From NCBI GenBank assembly GCA_036571765.1, contig BROE01000024.1, positions 2,349,461 through 2,413,460 on the forward strand: a stretch of DNA of 64,000 nt, in the 5' to 3' direction. The notes beneath the pieces are model-generated. The model did not search any database. It saw only the letters and a program-made list of their open reading frames with translations, and was not told the DNA's origin. Shown piece after piece: positions 47,686-61,826 of the stretch; the first letter of the stretch is position 1, and every line of letters begins with the position of its first letter. The translations under genes and the position numbers were made by a program. Source of the DNA: Plecoglossus altivelis. Taxonomy: Eukaryota > Chordata > Actinopteri > Osmeriformes > Plecoglossidae.

Positions 47686-50600
47686 GACCCATCGCTTATA
47701 TGTCCAGCTAGAACCAGGCTAGGAGGACACAGGTGATGAGTTGGAATCAGGATGAGATTCTTGCTCTGGCCTTACTTTGAAACAGTAACCAGGTCTGGAC
47801 TGATATTCAACTAAATACGGTTTGTGGGCACGAGGCCAGCGAACAAGAGCCATGCATAGTAAATGTGCAACGGGTAGTTCAGACACAAGGGTTGAATGGG
47901 TAAAAGCAGAATCCCCGAAACGTTTCGCAATGTTTGGAGTCAAAATATCTTCTGGATGAAGACATTTGTAGACATGCGCTAACATTCAGACGTGATGTGT
48001 TTTTGTGGCGATGACAACATCTGACATTCATCAATGCTTTGGGCGTTCACATTGTTTTTGGCCTTGGACGCTAAGAGGAGATGAAGGGGAAAATAACTTT
48101 GGTTGTTATGGTTATTCAGTCCACTTGGCAATGTGAAAAAAATGGGTTATCAGAATCGCAGGCTCAAACTTCCGGGTGCTTCTGCTGATCTTGGCGTGGG
48201 CCTGCTCTCAATCCCAATGGTCTCTCTGAACCACTCCTGTATATTGTTCTTAATCAGACCTGGATCTGGCTCCAACCCGAACCAGGAGAGTGCTGTGTAC
48301 GTGTGAGTGAGATCGTGTGAGTGAGTGACTGAGTGAGGTACTCATGTCTCTGTAGTGTTGGTGTGTGTTGGGTGGATGTGTGCGTGTGTGTGTGTGTGCG
48401 TGTGTGTGTGTGTGCGTGTGTGCGTGCGTGCGTGTGTGGGCTGTCTGGTTTCACCACAGAGCACTCTGCAAACAGCGTCTTCATTGTTTGCCTTTGTGAC
48501 GTCATCGACCAGTGGAGCCCTCTTCCTGAGGATGTGCGTCGCTAGGGCGACTGAGAGACGACTCGCTCGCAAGTGTTTCCAATCAGCTCTCACCAGGCCC
48601 CTGAGACAACAGACAGGGCCCAGGGCCCTGGAATGACAGTCTATAGAACAAACTACCACAGCCAGCAGCCCGTCCATCTTCCAGGCACATACTTCATCCT
48701 GAGCCAAAGTGAAACACTGTGGATCTCTGGCATCTAGGCTGGAGGTCTTACTACCTACACCCTGCCTAGCATGGGAGCATCACATGGGTTAACGTGATCT
48801 GACTGGACCACAAGATAGTTCTGAATCGGAGACTAGATGTGTGACTGGAAAGGCCTCAATACCCCATCGAGAGTTTGAAGTCTCTCGGTGTTTACCTGCC
48901 GCTCTCTGTCGAGGCGTCCGTCTAGCCGCTGTCCTTGCATGGAAACAGCTGATCCCACAAGCAGTACATCTGGGTATCAGACCCCTGCCTCATGTTTTGA
49001 GGGTTTTCAAGTTGAGGTCAGTGAGGTTGGGTCCTATTTTAGGTGAAAGATAAAAGGCTGATAGATTGCACATTCCGTTACCCGCTACTCCAGACTCCTG
49101 GTCTACAGGCCTATTGTTTTTCTTTTATCTTTAGGCTTGGCTATCGATGCATATCTATTCCACACCCTTCTGGAGGACAAGGGATCGGCCAGCCCTTCTC
49201 ACCCTACACGGCCATTTAGCTTGGAAGGAAAGAGTTAGGCTGTACAACACACCCACTACATTATTTTGTTGTCAAACTCCCATGGCAACAGTTGCTTTCC
49301 TTTTTTCCCCCCACGATTGACTATGCACTGACAATGGCATGAAGGGGTTCATTCCTTTCACGCTGGCTTTGCTCCACAATCTTTTACAGAAGGGCTCCAC
49401 TGGCAAACGAATCAATGCAGGGCGCGTTCCAAAACCATGGAGTAACACATTACAGACCGCAGGAAGACTTGCTCACTTCTGACTACACGTGTGGGTCAGG
49501 CTTTGATAGGGGTTCCTCTATGACTGACTTTGCTTATCGATCAAAGCAGTGAAAAGTCAGATATGGATAGTACAGGACAGCCTTTCGCACAGCATGCAGG
49601 CTTGGTTGGGAGTTGTGCAGTTAGCGTCCGTTCGCACGTATGCGTGCGTGTCCGTGTAGACTACAGCGCTGCACAATACGTAACAGACTTTGCTAATTCT
49701 TCTTTGTTTCTAGAGCTTAGCCTTATTTCGCTGAAAAAAACTTCAGCTGGCGTCACGTAAGAGGTTCTTCGCTCAACCGAATGCTGGCCGCACGCGTGGC
49801 TCCTGTGAAAACCTCTGGGCAAACCGTGCGCCCAAAGATGGAGCCGATGCGAGCATGACTAAAGGTGAGAGGACATCCGAGGAAAACACCTGAACGATGA
49901 CCAGTTGGTATCCGAGTGAGTTGAACGCCTGTCTAATGCACGGCTCCGATAGAATTCCTTGTCAGGGACATCCGCACTAGGTCAGTCCCTGAGCAGCATC
50001 TTGGAAGGATAACCCATTGCCTAGCAGGGGTTTGTGTTCCAACAACTGCTGTTACGCAACCTGAACCATAATTATCCCGACTCCAGTGCGCACTGCAGCC
50101 CAACCCAGCAGTACTATGTGTCCTGCAGCCTTGAACTTGAATAACAAACCTGTCTACCTGTCTACTGGGCCTGAATGGTTGGACTGCGCTGGATTTTGGC
50201 CCCGTTCCTTTAGCACTAGGGCCCTCTGGAGTCGCAGGGTCTTGACCCTGTCCATGGGCCCAGCTTGTCTCTTGGTCATTAGAGCACCATCAAGATCCTG
50301 GCCAACCTTGGACTGACAGTGGCTTGGCCCATCGGACCGTGATCAAAGGACGAGCACACACTGGGGCCCTGCTAATCGTCTGTGGACTGGGTAGTTACAG
50401 GTAGGGTGTGCACAGGATGACCAACCAACCAACCCAACCAGACGGAAAGGACGAGGGCCTATTTTTCCCCCCCCCCGTGGTTTCTAGAAAAAAAGATGTA
50501 ATCCGTTCGCGAACGGCCTGCCATCAGCCGAGTTGACCCAAATCTTTTCACGATTCCTACTTTTGCGCGTCTTAACCTGGATGTGGAGAACTACAAGTCC

Positions 50601-51606
50601 CAAAAGCCAAAGTGGGTTAGAAAACACCTCATGATCGAAATACCAGCCAGTACCCTCCCTAGGGCTTAATCACTGCACTGGGAAGCTGAAAGCTTGGAAT
50701 GAGATCTAACTTCCAGGCCAAACGTGACATGCAGAAACGTATCAACCAGACATCTGCCCCACATATGGTTGTCTATAGGTGGGTAATAGCCGCTAAATCG
50801 CAAATGTGCGTTCAATCGCATGCCTCAAATCTCACTTCATTACCTCAACTTCACACTGGCCAGAGAGCATTGGCAGATGTTGAAGTGGTGACTATTCATG
50901 GGTGAATTCGACGGACTTTTGGTTTTGAGTGGCTGTGGCACATCACTTGCGCTGTGGCCTGCAGAAATGGTAAACATACTTAAGTAAACACCCACATGTT
51001 CACACAAGCCGACTTATTTTTAGGAAAATGCGCCGATTCTCAGAAGGATCTTCGTAAAGACTACTCGCACGACTCATCATCAGTCCAGGGTCACGTGACC
51101 AGGCAGACTGTGACATCAGAGAGGGAAATCCCTGCAAGAGATATTTTCACAGGCCTCTGGTGCCTAGCGAAATGGCGGCTATATTGACTAACAGCGAACG
51201 CACGGATAAAAGGCCTGGCCGCAGTATGGTTCTTCGCAGGGAGTATTTAAACACACAGGTTTGTTTACCGTCCCATCCTTTCACACAAGACAAAGGGGAT
51301 GTAGGCACAGAGTGAAAACAATTGTTCGCAGATATTTGATAGCAGGCATTCCTGGTTTCTGGGCTGTGAGAAACAGCCTGGTTCTACGATGACCACCGCA
51401 CAGAAAGAGAAAGGCTCTGACTTCACACCGGCTTCTGGAAGGGAACTTCCATGACTCATTTGGCGTCCGAGCCACAAATGCCTTTGTGAGGCCGGCCATC
51501 CCCTTTCCTCCTCTCTTTAAAGTGAAGTGAGGAACTTCCACCTTCACTTCCAAGCCTGTCAGCGCTACCCTACCAGCTCCCTCCACCCCCCACCCCACCG
51601 CCCCAG

Positions 51607-51947
51607 NNNNNNNNNNNNNNNNNNNNNNNNNNNNNNNNNNNNNNNNNNNNNNNNNNNNNNNNNNNNNNNNNNNNNNNNNNNNNNNNNNNNNNNNNNNNNN
51701 NNNNNNNNNNNNNNNNNNNNNNNNNNNNNNNNNNNNNNNNNNNNNNNNNNNNNNNNNNNNNNNNNNNNNNNNNNNNNNNNNNNNNNNNNNNNNNNNNNNN
51801 NNNNNNNNNNNNNNNNNNNNNNNNNNNNNNNNNNNNNNNNNNNNNNNNNNNNNNNNNNNNNNNNNNNNNNNNNNNNNNNNNNNNNNNNNNNNNNNNNNNN
51901 NNNNNNNNNNNNNNNNNNNNNNNNNNNNNNNNNNNNNNNNNNNNNNN
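51607..51947. other. Assembly gap (341 N)
   Basis: Run of N between a C-rich left flank (caccccaccgccccag) and a C-run on the right (ccccccccaacag). Any protein reading across it is meaningless. Confidence 1.
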
Positions 51948-53553
51948 CCCCCCCCAACAGGCCTTGCGTTCCCACACCACCCCTGGCACCGTCACGTTCA
52001 AACATACACACACACACACACACATACTCACACACACGCTGGATAAACAACCCATCGAACAATGTGGATTCAGATTCTGCTCAGATTTTCCCAGTCAAAT
52101 GAAACCACACACACACACACAGACACACAGGGCTAACTCAATCAAGACTGGCCATTAACGTTAGGACAGACCGTAATCAACAACCAGCTCATTATTAAAC
52201 TATCCCAAACTCATGATTTTCAAACAATGAGCTTATTTTGCTCAGGACGGTGAATGTTAATAAAATACAGGTCTGAGTGACATGGGAGCATTTGTCACTA
52301 AAGGTATCACTTATGCCCTCTACAGGACACTTGGGGAACTGCTAGTGAAATAAACAGCAACTTAATTTCAACCCTTTTCACACGTTATGAAAACCTTCGA
52401 AGCTATCGATTTGCTTGTTTAGTGCAATCCCTTCACCAGCTGCATTGAATTCAGTTGCATGCAAACCATCTGTAAGACACACGCAAGCTTGCTACATTCA
52501 AGTCTTGCCGTCCATACTCAGTTAATTTCATGATGCCCTTACTGTACATTATTTATTTAGCAGTGAACACGTGATTTTCACCATGCATGTTCATAGTGTA
52601 TTCAGCCTAATCATGCAATGTTATGTTAGAGATATCTCAATCTGGGGTACAGAAATTGCACTTTAAAAATGTTCATCGATCTATAGTATTGACACTGTTG
52701 GAGGACTGTCTCGTGGTTCGTTTTTATGACATTTCTCCAACAGTGGGATACTTTAATGAAGTTTGTCGCACAATATAATTACTGAGATGCGCACTTAAAA
52801 TCGCTCCTGCCTGGAGCAACAACTGTGACACGCGGTAGTTACGTTTGATCCAGAGTGTTCATGCAAAGATGTTGCAGGTGTGACTGAGAAGGGGATCAAA
52901 GCCAAGCGCCTAAACTTGGTCAACCATTTGCCGCTGTTGCTGGGGTCATTACTGAATCTCGTTTGCCATTTGTTGGTTAATGCATCAACATCTAGCCTGT
53001 CCGGCAACACCGAAAAACGGATGTTTCGTGCTCACTTTTGTTTTTACAGTTAACGTTCACCGTCTCGTTAGTAAGGTCGATGACGGCTCTTCAGACGCAG
53101 GTAGCGCATCGCCATCTGAATCAGTTTAACCTTCAACTGAGTGATGCTAGCGGCAAGCGCGCTAGCTAGCACTCTCCCCTTCCATCTGGCGTACTAGAAG
53201 TTGAAAATAAATTTGCAAGGGGTCCCTTACATTCGTGGCTGAATCCTATATTGCCCTATCATATCTTGAAAACGTCTATAGCGCCAGTGTTTCATAGCAA
53301 TACTGTCCAGTTTTCCATAAAAGCTAGCAAATGCACAATGATGATCAGCAGATTGTCTGCAAGTAACATTACCGGACCGATATTGAACACCGTCTGTCTA
53401 CTTATTCAGCCTCCTCATATGCTATCAAATCAAAGCGCTTTTGAAACCGCTAACTGTCTAATTTGTCGCTGCTGTGTCAATCATACGACTAGCCATGTTG
53501 ACGGAGGTAAAAACGTCCGCGATCATTGAACCCAGACACTTTTTTTTTTTACC

Positions 53554-53705
53554 TGGAAGATGCGTCGTCGTGCTGCTGTCTCGTAGTTCCCTGCGTTCAG
53601 TAACCGCTGTAGCGCTGGACTGGTGCTGCTGACTATTTGCTGAGCCTCACTATTCTTCGGGGGCGGCTGCCTGAGGGGCGCAAGCAGATGCTTAAACGCG
53701 CCCAA
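53554..53705 (-). promoter_or_regulatory. Candidate JCAD 5' non-coding exon/promoter (weak)
   Basis: CpG-richer than its surroundings, and ends on the minus strand in a donor-like TTCCAG|gtaaaa at 53553/53552. It happens to be open for about 50 codons, but the translation resembles nothing I know. Position and orientation suit a first exon of JCAD; no transcript evidence is available. Confidence 0.2.
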
Positions 53706-54985
53706 TATTTGAGCTTGGGGTAGGGGGATCGTGTTTTCCGACGTGCCTGCTGCATTTGAAGTGCCATGTTATCGAGGGCATATCGACCCTAGGCCCAACT
53801 TTGTCTCGATACCTACTTTTTATTCTTACATCGGTAATTAAAGAACGAGCCATGAAACCCAGTTGAGTAGGCGTACCACCAAGTGCTAAATTTATGAGCA
53901 TAATACCCAACTTGATTCTAACTCAATAAAATATTGCGTTGGGATTATTGTCCCACAACACCCATATCCCACTGCACACACTTTTGTCCCATCTGCGTTT
54001 TAGTGCTGAACGTTAGCATATGGATAGTCGTGCCATTTTCCCACTAACCCACGAACATAATATTGACACAGATGTTGAATATCACTGAATCCTCAAAATC
54101 CAAGGGGGCTATTTTCTGGCCAACTCAACCTGTGCATTCCCTCAGCGGAAATAACTTCTGTAGTGTGTATAGGCCTCCGTGACTCACTCATTTGAAGGCT
54201 GAAATGCATCCTCGGATTTATTTGTAAAGGGTGCTCTGTCTTTTCAGTTCACAGCTGCTCTTAATGTGTTCCCTTGGTGATTGACCTCCAGCATAATGGT
54301 CATGTTTACAGTACAGTAAAAAGTCAGCTCAACATGAAATCACCTACTTGATACTTATCTGCTTCCTGCTAATCTACCTCATTGTTTGAGTACATTGCGG
54401 CAATAACCATGTCCTGTGACTGAAAGAAAAACATGTAAGTCATGAGAGTGCGTGCATGGTTATTGGAGGAAGAGAAGAAGAGTGAGATACATGTAGTCTT
54501 TGAAGATAGAAGCCAAATAAAGCGTGGGGTAACATGTAAATAGGCTTTTTTTTGTTTTTTTGGATCAATCCTAATATCTGTGTAGCTGCCCCCCATACTG
54601 TCAGCACCATACCATGTGCTATAGATGTACGGATGTTTGTCCAATCTAGTCTCGACCGACAGGCGCTTCCGTGCACCTGCACCGAATCCCAGAAGCCCAA
54701 GGGTTTGTTAACCCTTTCAGGCCCGTTTGATTATACCGTGTCCACTGAAGCCTCGCCATGCTGTATACGGTGCTCTCCCATACAGGCCTTAGTGTCTGTT
54801 TCTCATTGTAGCTCACATGCGGCTCAGTATACTGGAACAGGTTGCAAGTATGCAGCCTGCACGCGGTGAAGTCATCGCTCTTGGTTTGCGTTTGAGTTTC
54901 TGTGTTTCTCAGCTCAGTGAGCCGTACTGCTGGTGATCGGAGGAACGTAGGAGGGCCTGGCTGTTCTCGCCTCTGATTCACTCAC

Positions 54986-55230
54986 CTGGAGGTGGAGGAT
55001 TGTATTTTAGAGGAAGAATCTCGAAGAACTTGGGAGCCCCGGCAAATAGGATATCTTTTTCCGGCCGCGCTTTTGGTGGAAAGACGTCGGTAGCAGACGG
55101 TGCATGTCCAGGACCTCATTCTCTCATGTAGGGAAGATTCTTTTTCGAAGGAGCACCGTGTATCTGAGGTGGTTATAAAACAGGCAAATGCAAGTTTGCT
55201 CCCAAAACAAAGGAAGCATGAGAAAACCAC
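54986..55230 (-). promoter_or_regulatory. Alternative candidate 5' exon with strong donor (weak)
   Basis: Minus-strand CACCTCCAG|gtgagtgaa at 54986/54985 is a near-perfect donor. The preceding 245 bases are open but unrecognised. Given as an alternative to the 53553 site. Confidence 0.15.
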
Positions 55231-56323
55231 ATGAAATGGGATTTTCTCCTCCCTAAGATCAGTAGGTCCAAGGCTTTCAGAGGGTAGGTCGGTGGTAGTA
55301 AAAGCTTTAGTTGGGCCACTTTCTTACGCTGAGATTGGTATCATAGGACAGTAGAGATTACCCTTAAGTGATTCCAGAGTCGTCTGGCTTAGTTCTTTCT
55401 CTTGGGGGATAGAGAAATGTTAGTCTAGCCGTGTTGCTCGTTCCACTTGTGAACATTTAGCTGTTTGAAAGGCTGAGTCCCCTCTAAAGTTCTCCTACAT
55501 TATTTGTTTTCACCTTGACTAGTGAAAGCCTTTCAAAAAGTCTCTTTTTTTGCGAGCCGTACTCAAAGCACCAGATCGTTTCCCCAACTTGCGGTGCATC
55601 TGGTGGATTGAGTTTGGGACTTATTTGTAAGTTGTAATAGCAAGTCGTCTGTCAGGAGAAATCCCGAGTACGTAGACTTCTGTAGATTTGTGTTTGGTGT
55701 ACCTTGGACTGAGATTGAATCACAAAGCCTATGCTTTTTCTTACTACACTAGAGGAATGTGCTCAACTTTGCCCAGCTATAATAACCGGCTCTACATTTC
55801 CTGTCTCCACAGACCAAAGCTGTCCATTTTCCATCAAGGGTCTTCACCGGACCTATAATTTAGACTATTTAAGGAATCTAGGGACTATTCTGTTGCCATT
55901 TTATCCTCATTGGCTATGGAGCCTCAAGACATCCTTAACCCAAACAATCGCACCACTATGTCATTTGGAAACAAAGCAACTATATTTCGGTGGTACTTTC
56001 TCAAGCTGATTCTGTCCATTACATTTGACAAGTGTTGCAACTTTCAGCCAATATCTGAAAACTATCAAGCCACAGATGTAATGTAAAAGGTTATGTCTGC
56101 ATATGACAGCGTAAAGCATTAACAAATGACTGCGCATTCAAATGTATGTAAATGTGCTCTCGGGTTGGTTCAGAGTAAAACATTACAGCTTTCCAAAAAC
56201 AGCATGATGTCACTCATCTCTTGCACGCAGAATGATGTTGAATGACAGGATTGATCCTTATAGTGAAGAAATAAATGTGTAGTGAAGGATATTGAATGAT
56301 GTCATTGTACCACACAGCCCACA

Positions 56324-56372
<49 letters not shown>

Positions 56373-58202
56373 CACGGGCTATCTAATCGACTCAGTCTCT
56401 TCCTCCGGAAAGCTTGCATGTTTTCCAACTCTAGCCATTCAACTGTATCTACTTTAGTTAAAAAGTTATGGGGCAACGTTACACAATCGGACACACACAC
56501 GCTCACACACAGTCAACGCACAGTTAGCAGAAGCGCTCCATTAGTGGACTCTTCGCGTTGCCCGCCATCCAAACAGTTTTCCGACCACTTCGCTCACACA
56601 TAATAAAAACCACAATCACAGTAGACCTACAGCAACAAAGCTAATCTTTAAATGGCTGGTTTGACGGAGCAAAGCGCCTCGTGTAACGCAGCCCAGATGT
56701 GGAGAGGGTCCAACAGTATGCGGTCTCTAGGCTCGCCTGCCTGGCGGTGCAAAGTCACCCAGAGGCATCTGCCAGGGAGACCAGAGGGTGGCTGGAGGCT
56801 GGAGGCTGGGGGCTTCTGTGTGTGGTATGTTAGTGCATGGGGGGGGGGGGGTTAAGTTTGAGGCCCCAGCTGGGAAACCTGGTTATTGTTGTAAGGTAAG
56901 GGATCTGCGCTGAAAGGTTTGGGTGGGGGCAGAGGAGAGGTAGGGGAGGGGAGAGGGGGGGGCGTTCCTGACACGTAGCGGCTCGTGTAAAAGCCTCGTT
57001 CACCTCTGAACCGAGGCTGCAAACAGCTGCCTTCTGTTGACGTCGAGATTCACTTTGATCTACTGCGATGGGAAAAGCAGCTACTGGCTTCCCGCGGCAG
57101 GAGAGAGAGAGGCTGTGGTCAGGGCCAAGGTGTACAAACAAGAACACCTACGGCGCCGTGTGCTGCCTATTTGTTTCCAGAAGTTTTCATCTGAAGCCGA
57201 TTAAAACCAAGTAGCTCCCTTGCTCATATAACCCATGGCAGTATCTACAAAGTACTATATATGTGGCATTGTAGTATTCACAGAAGAAGGAATTAAATAT
57301 ACATATATCTTTCGATAGTACCTGTGAAGATAAGATGCAACAATTCTGATTAGCAAGTCTTGTCCAGCACAAGTACTCTGGACCGAGACCCCAACTATGG
57401 TATGTGACGTTTACGTGTGATATGTTGAAATTCGGGCAGTGCCATTGCTCGGACAAGCATGTTACCTCTGGGATTCTCCTGCCAGAGATGACATCATCGG
57501 AGCGAGGCAGAGGTATCGCCGTGGCCACCAGGCTCCTTCCTATTGGACGCAGAGCACCGAAAGAAAAACGCAAAGCCTTCGACGGACGTGACACAGCTGG
57601 CCCTGACATCCTGACTAAAATATACGCCGCAACGGGCCAGCGATTTCATTGACGTGCCATTTGAGTGACATTACAACGTTGAGCAATGCGAGTGTGGTTT
57701 GGCCGTCCCCACAATACGTTCCTCCAGAACGGGGCTGACTCGGTGAATCGCTCCGTGTGTGTTTTACCATCCCAGTGCGTTGTTTGCGCGGCTGCCTGCT
57801 CCAAGTATCACTTTGCTGTTACAGGGCCGAATACACAGACCCCCTTTTTAATCGACGCGGTCCAAGAAATACAGGACGTTCTCTTGGGGACGGAATCCCA
57901 GACGCACGCACGATCGCACATACCCGCAGACGCACACCAGCACACTACGTTGTCAAATAGCAGCGGACATTAGAGGAACCGTGGCATAACTGTGGTATCT
58001 GTACCTGTTGGCTATACACAGCTTTGAAGCCACTAAGAGTTTAGACTAACGTGTGGAATTTGAGAAGGGCTGAAGTGGTTGGAGGAGGGATGGATGGCCA
58101 TTAAAAAAAACATTAACAGGAGAAGGAGAAGAAGAAGAAGAAGAAGAAGAAGAAGGAGAATGTTTGGTGGGGCTGACGTGACGAGCGTTGGGAGTGATGT
58201 CA

Positions 58203-58234
<32 letters not shown>

Positions 58235-61200
58235 CGTCCCTGCCCTGCACGGTACCAGGCACAGCCCTCCCCCCTCCTCCCTCCCCCCTACTCCCCTCTA
58301 CCCCTCGGAGAGGAGGGTGATGACGGGGAAGCGAGATCCCTTCCCTTCCCTACCCCACCCCCTCCTCCAGCACCCCGGTGGAGCTTTTTACACGTGACAA
58401 GATAACCCCCTCCCCCTATCTGGGGCACTAAACAGGGCCTCACTTCAGCAGTCAACAACACAGACATGCGGAGGAGAAATGAGCCCATTGTTGGTGTACT
58501 GACCCTCAGTCATCCGCTGATACTGACTAATACCGGAGTGGAGTGACTTGTCACAGCACTCATCGCGGCCACAATGCCGAGCCTAAAACGTAGGTTACAC
58601 GAAAGGTGTTGACTGTTCGTTTGTTGATGTTCAGGCCTGTGGGCCGTCCTGCATGGATTGTTCTTCATGCGTTCAGTCACTTCTGTGGCCATAATCTATT
58701 TTAAATGGACGGCTGTTTGAGTGTTTAACACACACTTTAGTGAACGTTGATGGCTGGAACACTAGGAATTGTTTGACAGGTATTTGTTGCTAAATGAATA
58801 ATACATATTGAAAGCTAGCATCATGGGACCACCACATCCGCCCCCCCCCCCCCCCCCCCCTCCACACACATTATCAGCAGAGTTCAGGCTTTTGGGGGCC
58901 CAGGGTGTGAGAGATCGATGACAGACAGCGCCCATGGTACAGTGTACGCGCGCACACGCTGACACGCACACAGTTGGGCTTCCTCTCTCGGTTTCCTCCC
59001 TGTCTCTCGACGTCTCTCTCCCAGGGATGAGGAGGGAGAGAGGAGGAGGGAGCTCTCAGTGCGGGCCTGGCCTGGTCCTCAGGCCTCACAGCAGCCGCTG
59101 TTTGCTTTGCGCCGAATGCTACGGCTGACTAATGATAGTGTCAGGCTATCGGCAGGCCTCTCCACACCCCTGGTGTTCCCAGTCCAACCCCTCGCGTCTG
59201 GGCGGCGAGTCCTGCCCCTCGCCAGATGTGGGGCAGCTACTCTTCACTGCAGGCACGCCGCCTAGCTCGTAGCTGCCTCAGTAATACTTGAGGAATGTTA
59301 TCCAGCGCAGGGTGGGGTGAGGGGGGGGGGGGGGGGGTATAATGGCTGAGGGAGAAAAAGACTTCCTACCGTATGGGTGCCACGCCCATCTGTCTCAACA
59401 GCGATACCCTTAGAAGTTCCGCTTTTTGGAGTCTCAGCTGGGGGAAGCGGCACAATCGTCGGAACACTTTGAGCATTTGGTTAGAAAACGTGACTGTACG
59501 CAAGCTTGTTGTTTGTTCATTTAGACTTTTATCCGAAGCAACCTACGGGGGAGGGGGGGGGGGTGTTCGAATCGGCAACCTGATTCAGATTAATGCTGAG
59601 CCAAAGCAGTTCTGAACTGTACCCTTGGAACTGGGAGGCTCACCATGGATGAGGTCTCAACTGGTCCCCCCCACAGACCCACCACAGACATCAGACAGAG
59701 GGAGGGGTCTGGAGGAGGGTGGGGAGAGGGAGAGGTGCTGGGAGACTATATCCAAACAAAACCGCTTGGCTCTATGGGCTCAATTGAACATTAAATCACT
59801 GTTGGGGAGGAAAAAATGACATCATGTTATTTTTTTGTTGAGTTGAAATGCATGTGTTGGAGCAAGGTACACACAGAGGGTATAGAAGTCAAGCCAGAGA
59901 GTTTGAAAGACGGTTTGTTGTTTTTCAAACCGTGCTTATCCTGAAGGAATCTGACCACTCCAAACATGGATGTTGTTTCGCTCTGTGAAGTCCTCCTGTG
60001 GTCAAATAAAATGTGCAAATACTGACCGTTACCTGAGGTGATTCCGACTATTTCTGTCAGTTTGAATGCAGTAAGTGGTATTCTTAAGGTAAACTTAGTG
60101 AACTTCAGCAACTGATTCAAGAAGGGACTGTGCAAAACAGTGGCTTTGTGTGTACGCAGAGGGGAGGAGGGGGGGGGGGGCTGTGTAGGACAGTGGTTGT
60201 GCGTGTGCATGTGTGCACGTGAAGGGGGGGGGGTGTACAGTAAGGCATGTAGAAGGAGGACAGTTGCGTAAACAACAAGGAGAGCCGACCGCAGGAAGTT
60301 GTGGTCTAAATGTGGACGCTCCGTTGTCCCCATCCTACCCTTGCTATTGTGAAAGACCGCTCCTTTTCCAAACACACGCGCAGGCTGGAACCCTACAAGT
60401 AGACACGCTCCCATTGTTGTAAACAAGACCGGAGGTGAAAGCGGACAGAAGGACGAGGCTCATTGGATTGTTGGATTGCTCTCAGATGCGATGAGGTTCG
60501 TGTCAGGTCAGGTTAGTAAGCCTAGTCTTCATCCAGCTGCAGATCTAAGCAGACCGGCTTTCGGCCACCTGGCTGGCAGGCTGGCTGGCTGACTACCTGG
60601 CCTGTTGGTTCACTGACTGACTGTCTGATTGGCCAGCCCACTGACTGGCTAGCTAGTCTTTAATTGCCATGCTGGCTGGTTAACCGCTGTGGTTTGGAGC
60701 TAACCTATGATCAGAAGCCAGTGGGCCCTGCCACCTTCCTGTTCCTCTGTAAACACAACTAATCTGCTGTCCAGGAACACTACATGGTTGTGTGTGTGTT
60801 TGTGTGTGTGCGTGTGTGTGCATGTGTGTGTGTGCGTGTGCGGCGCAAAAGGGAGTGGCAAGGCTGTCCTGTTCTGTCTGCCCACTCAAACCTGTCGTTT
60901 TCCTCCACTCACCCTTGTCCACATTATTCCCTTCAGCCTAACACTAACCCTCCTCATCATCATCATCAACACAGAAACGGTCATCATCAATGTTGACCGT
61001 CAGCGACACCGCAGTGTGTCCCAAATGATGCCGTCTGTAGAGCCAGACATAAAATGGGGGTGACGGAACTGACGCAGAAACAACACAGACCAGACTCAAC
61101 AGCGGTCCACTGCCAGGCCTGGATGGCTCCTGTACCAGCCTTGATACTCCAAAGCTTTTACAGGATATTTGAACTTGGGCGGACTGGATCTGCAGCGCGA

Positions 61201-61487
61201 GTGAAATGGACTGCCTGCTTCTAACTTACAGTGCAGTTGGTCCAGGGGGATTTGCTAACCGCTACAAGCCTATGATCCTCCACGCACACACACACACACA
61301 CGCACACACACACACACACATACACACATACACACAACACACACACACAGACAGAGAGAGACATTCTGCACATGCACACACTCACTCACTTACTCACTCA
61401 CAGCAGGATGGTTCTTCACTTAGATGCCAGGCTATTACAACAGAGCAGAACCACTTCTGTCTACCATGGAGAGAGAATGGGGGAGAC

Positions 61488-61496
61488 GGAGAGGGG

Positions 61497-61548
<52 letters not shown>

Positions 61549-61778
61549 TGAGCGAAGGCCAGTGGGAGATCTAGAGAAGGAGAGAAAGAGGCACAAAAGG
61601 AGATGAAGAAAGAGAGAGAGAGAGAGAAAGGGAGGAAGAGAGAGAGAGAGAGAGAGCAAGAGAGAGTGAGAGAGAGAGAGAGAGGAATGAGCGAAGGCCA
61701 GTGGGAGATCGAGAGACAGAGAGAGAAGGAAAGAAAGAGGCACAAAAGGAGATGAAGAAAGAGAGAGAGAGAAAGGGA

Positions 61779-61825
<47 letters not shown>
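61488..61825 (+). repeat. GA satellite with a ~138-bp tandem duplication
   Basis: Long (GA)n tracts enclosing two copies of a unit with GAATGAGCGAAGGCCAGTGG, then AGAGGCACAAAAGGAGATGA and GAAAGGGAGGAAG. The first copy starts near 61545, the second near 61684. Confidence 0.92.

Positions 61826-61826
<1 letters not shown>

Larger units (their letters stand above)
44002..51606. other. JCAD upstream intron or 5' flank, no gene recognised
   Basis: No reading frame here resembles a known protein. The stretch contains a poly(C) run at about 44160-44176, the 46-bp minisatellite, a CCTT-rich tract (about 46385-46438), the GA satellite and a GT run (about 48370-48438). It is probably intron 1 of JCAD, since mammalian JCAD has a non-coding first exon far upstream; that is an inference. 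Confidence 0.55.

Noticed and set aside
47093..47692. 199-codon minus-strand Ser/Leu/Phe-rich ORF
   Set aside because: Complement of the GA satellite, not a membrane protein.
51527..52102. ORFs of 160-190 codons across the gap
   Set aside because: They read through 341 N and have no meaning.
53523..53705. 60-codon minus-strand ORF ending near a donor-like site, with a protein-like look (A-L-Q-R-L-L-N-A-G-N-Y-E)
   Set aside because: I could not match it to any known protein and no partner exon was found. Kept only as a possible non-coding exon.
57187..57652. ORFs of 82-140 codons on both strands near 57.4 kb
   Set aside because: No recognisable domain and no supporting splice structure; probably chance.
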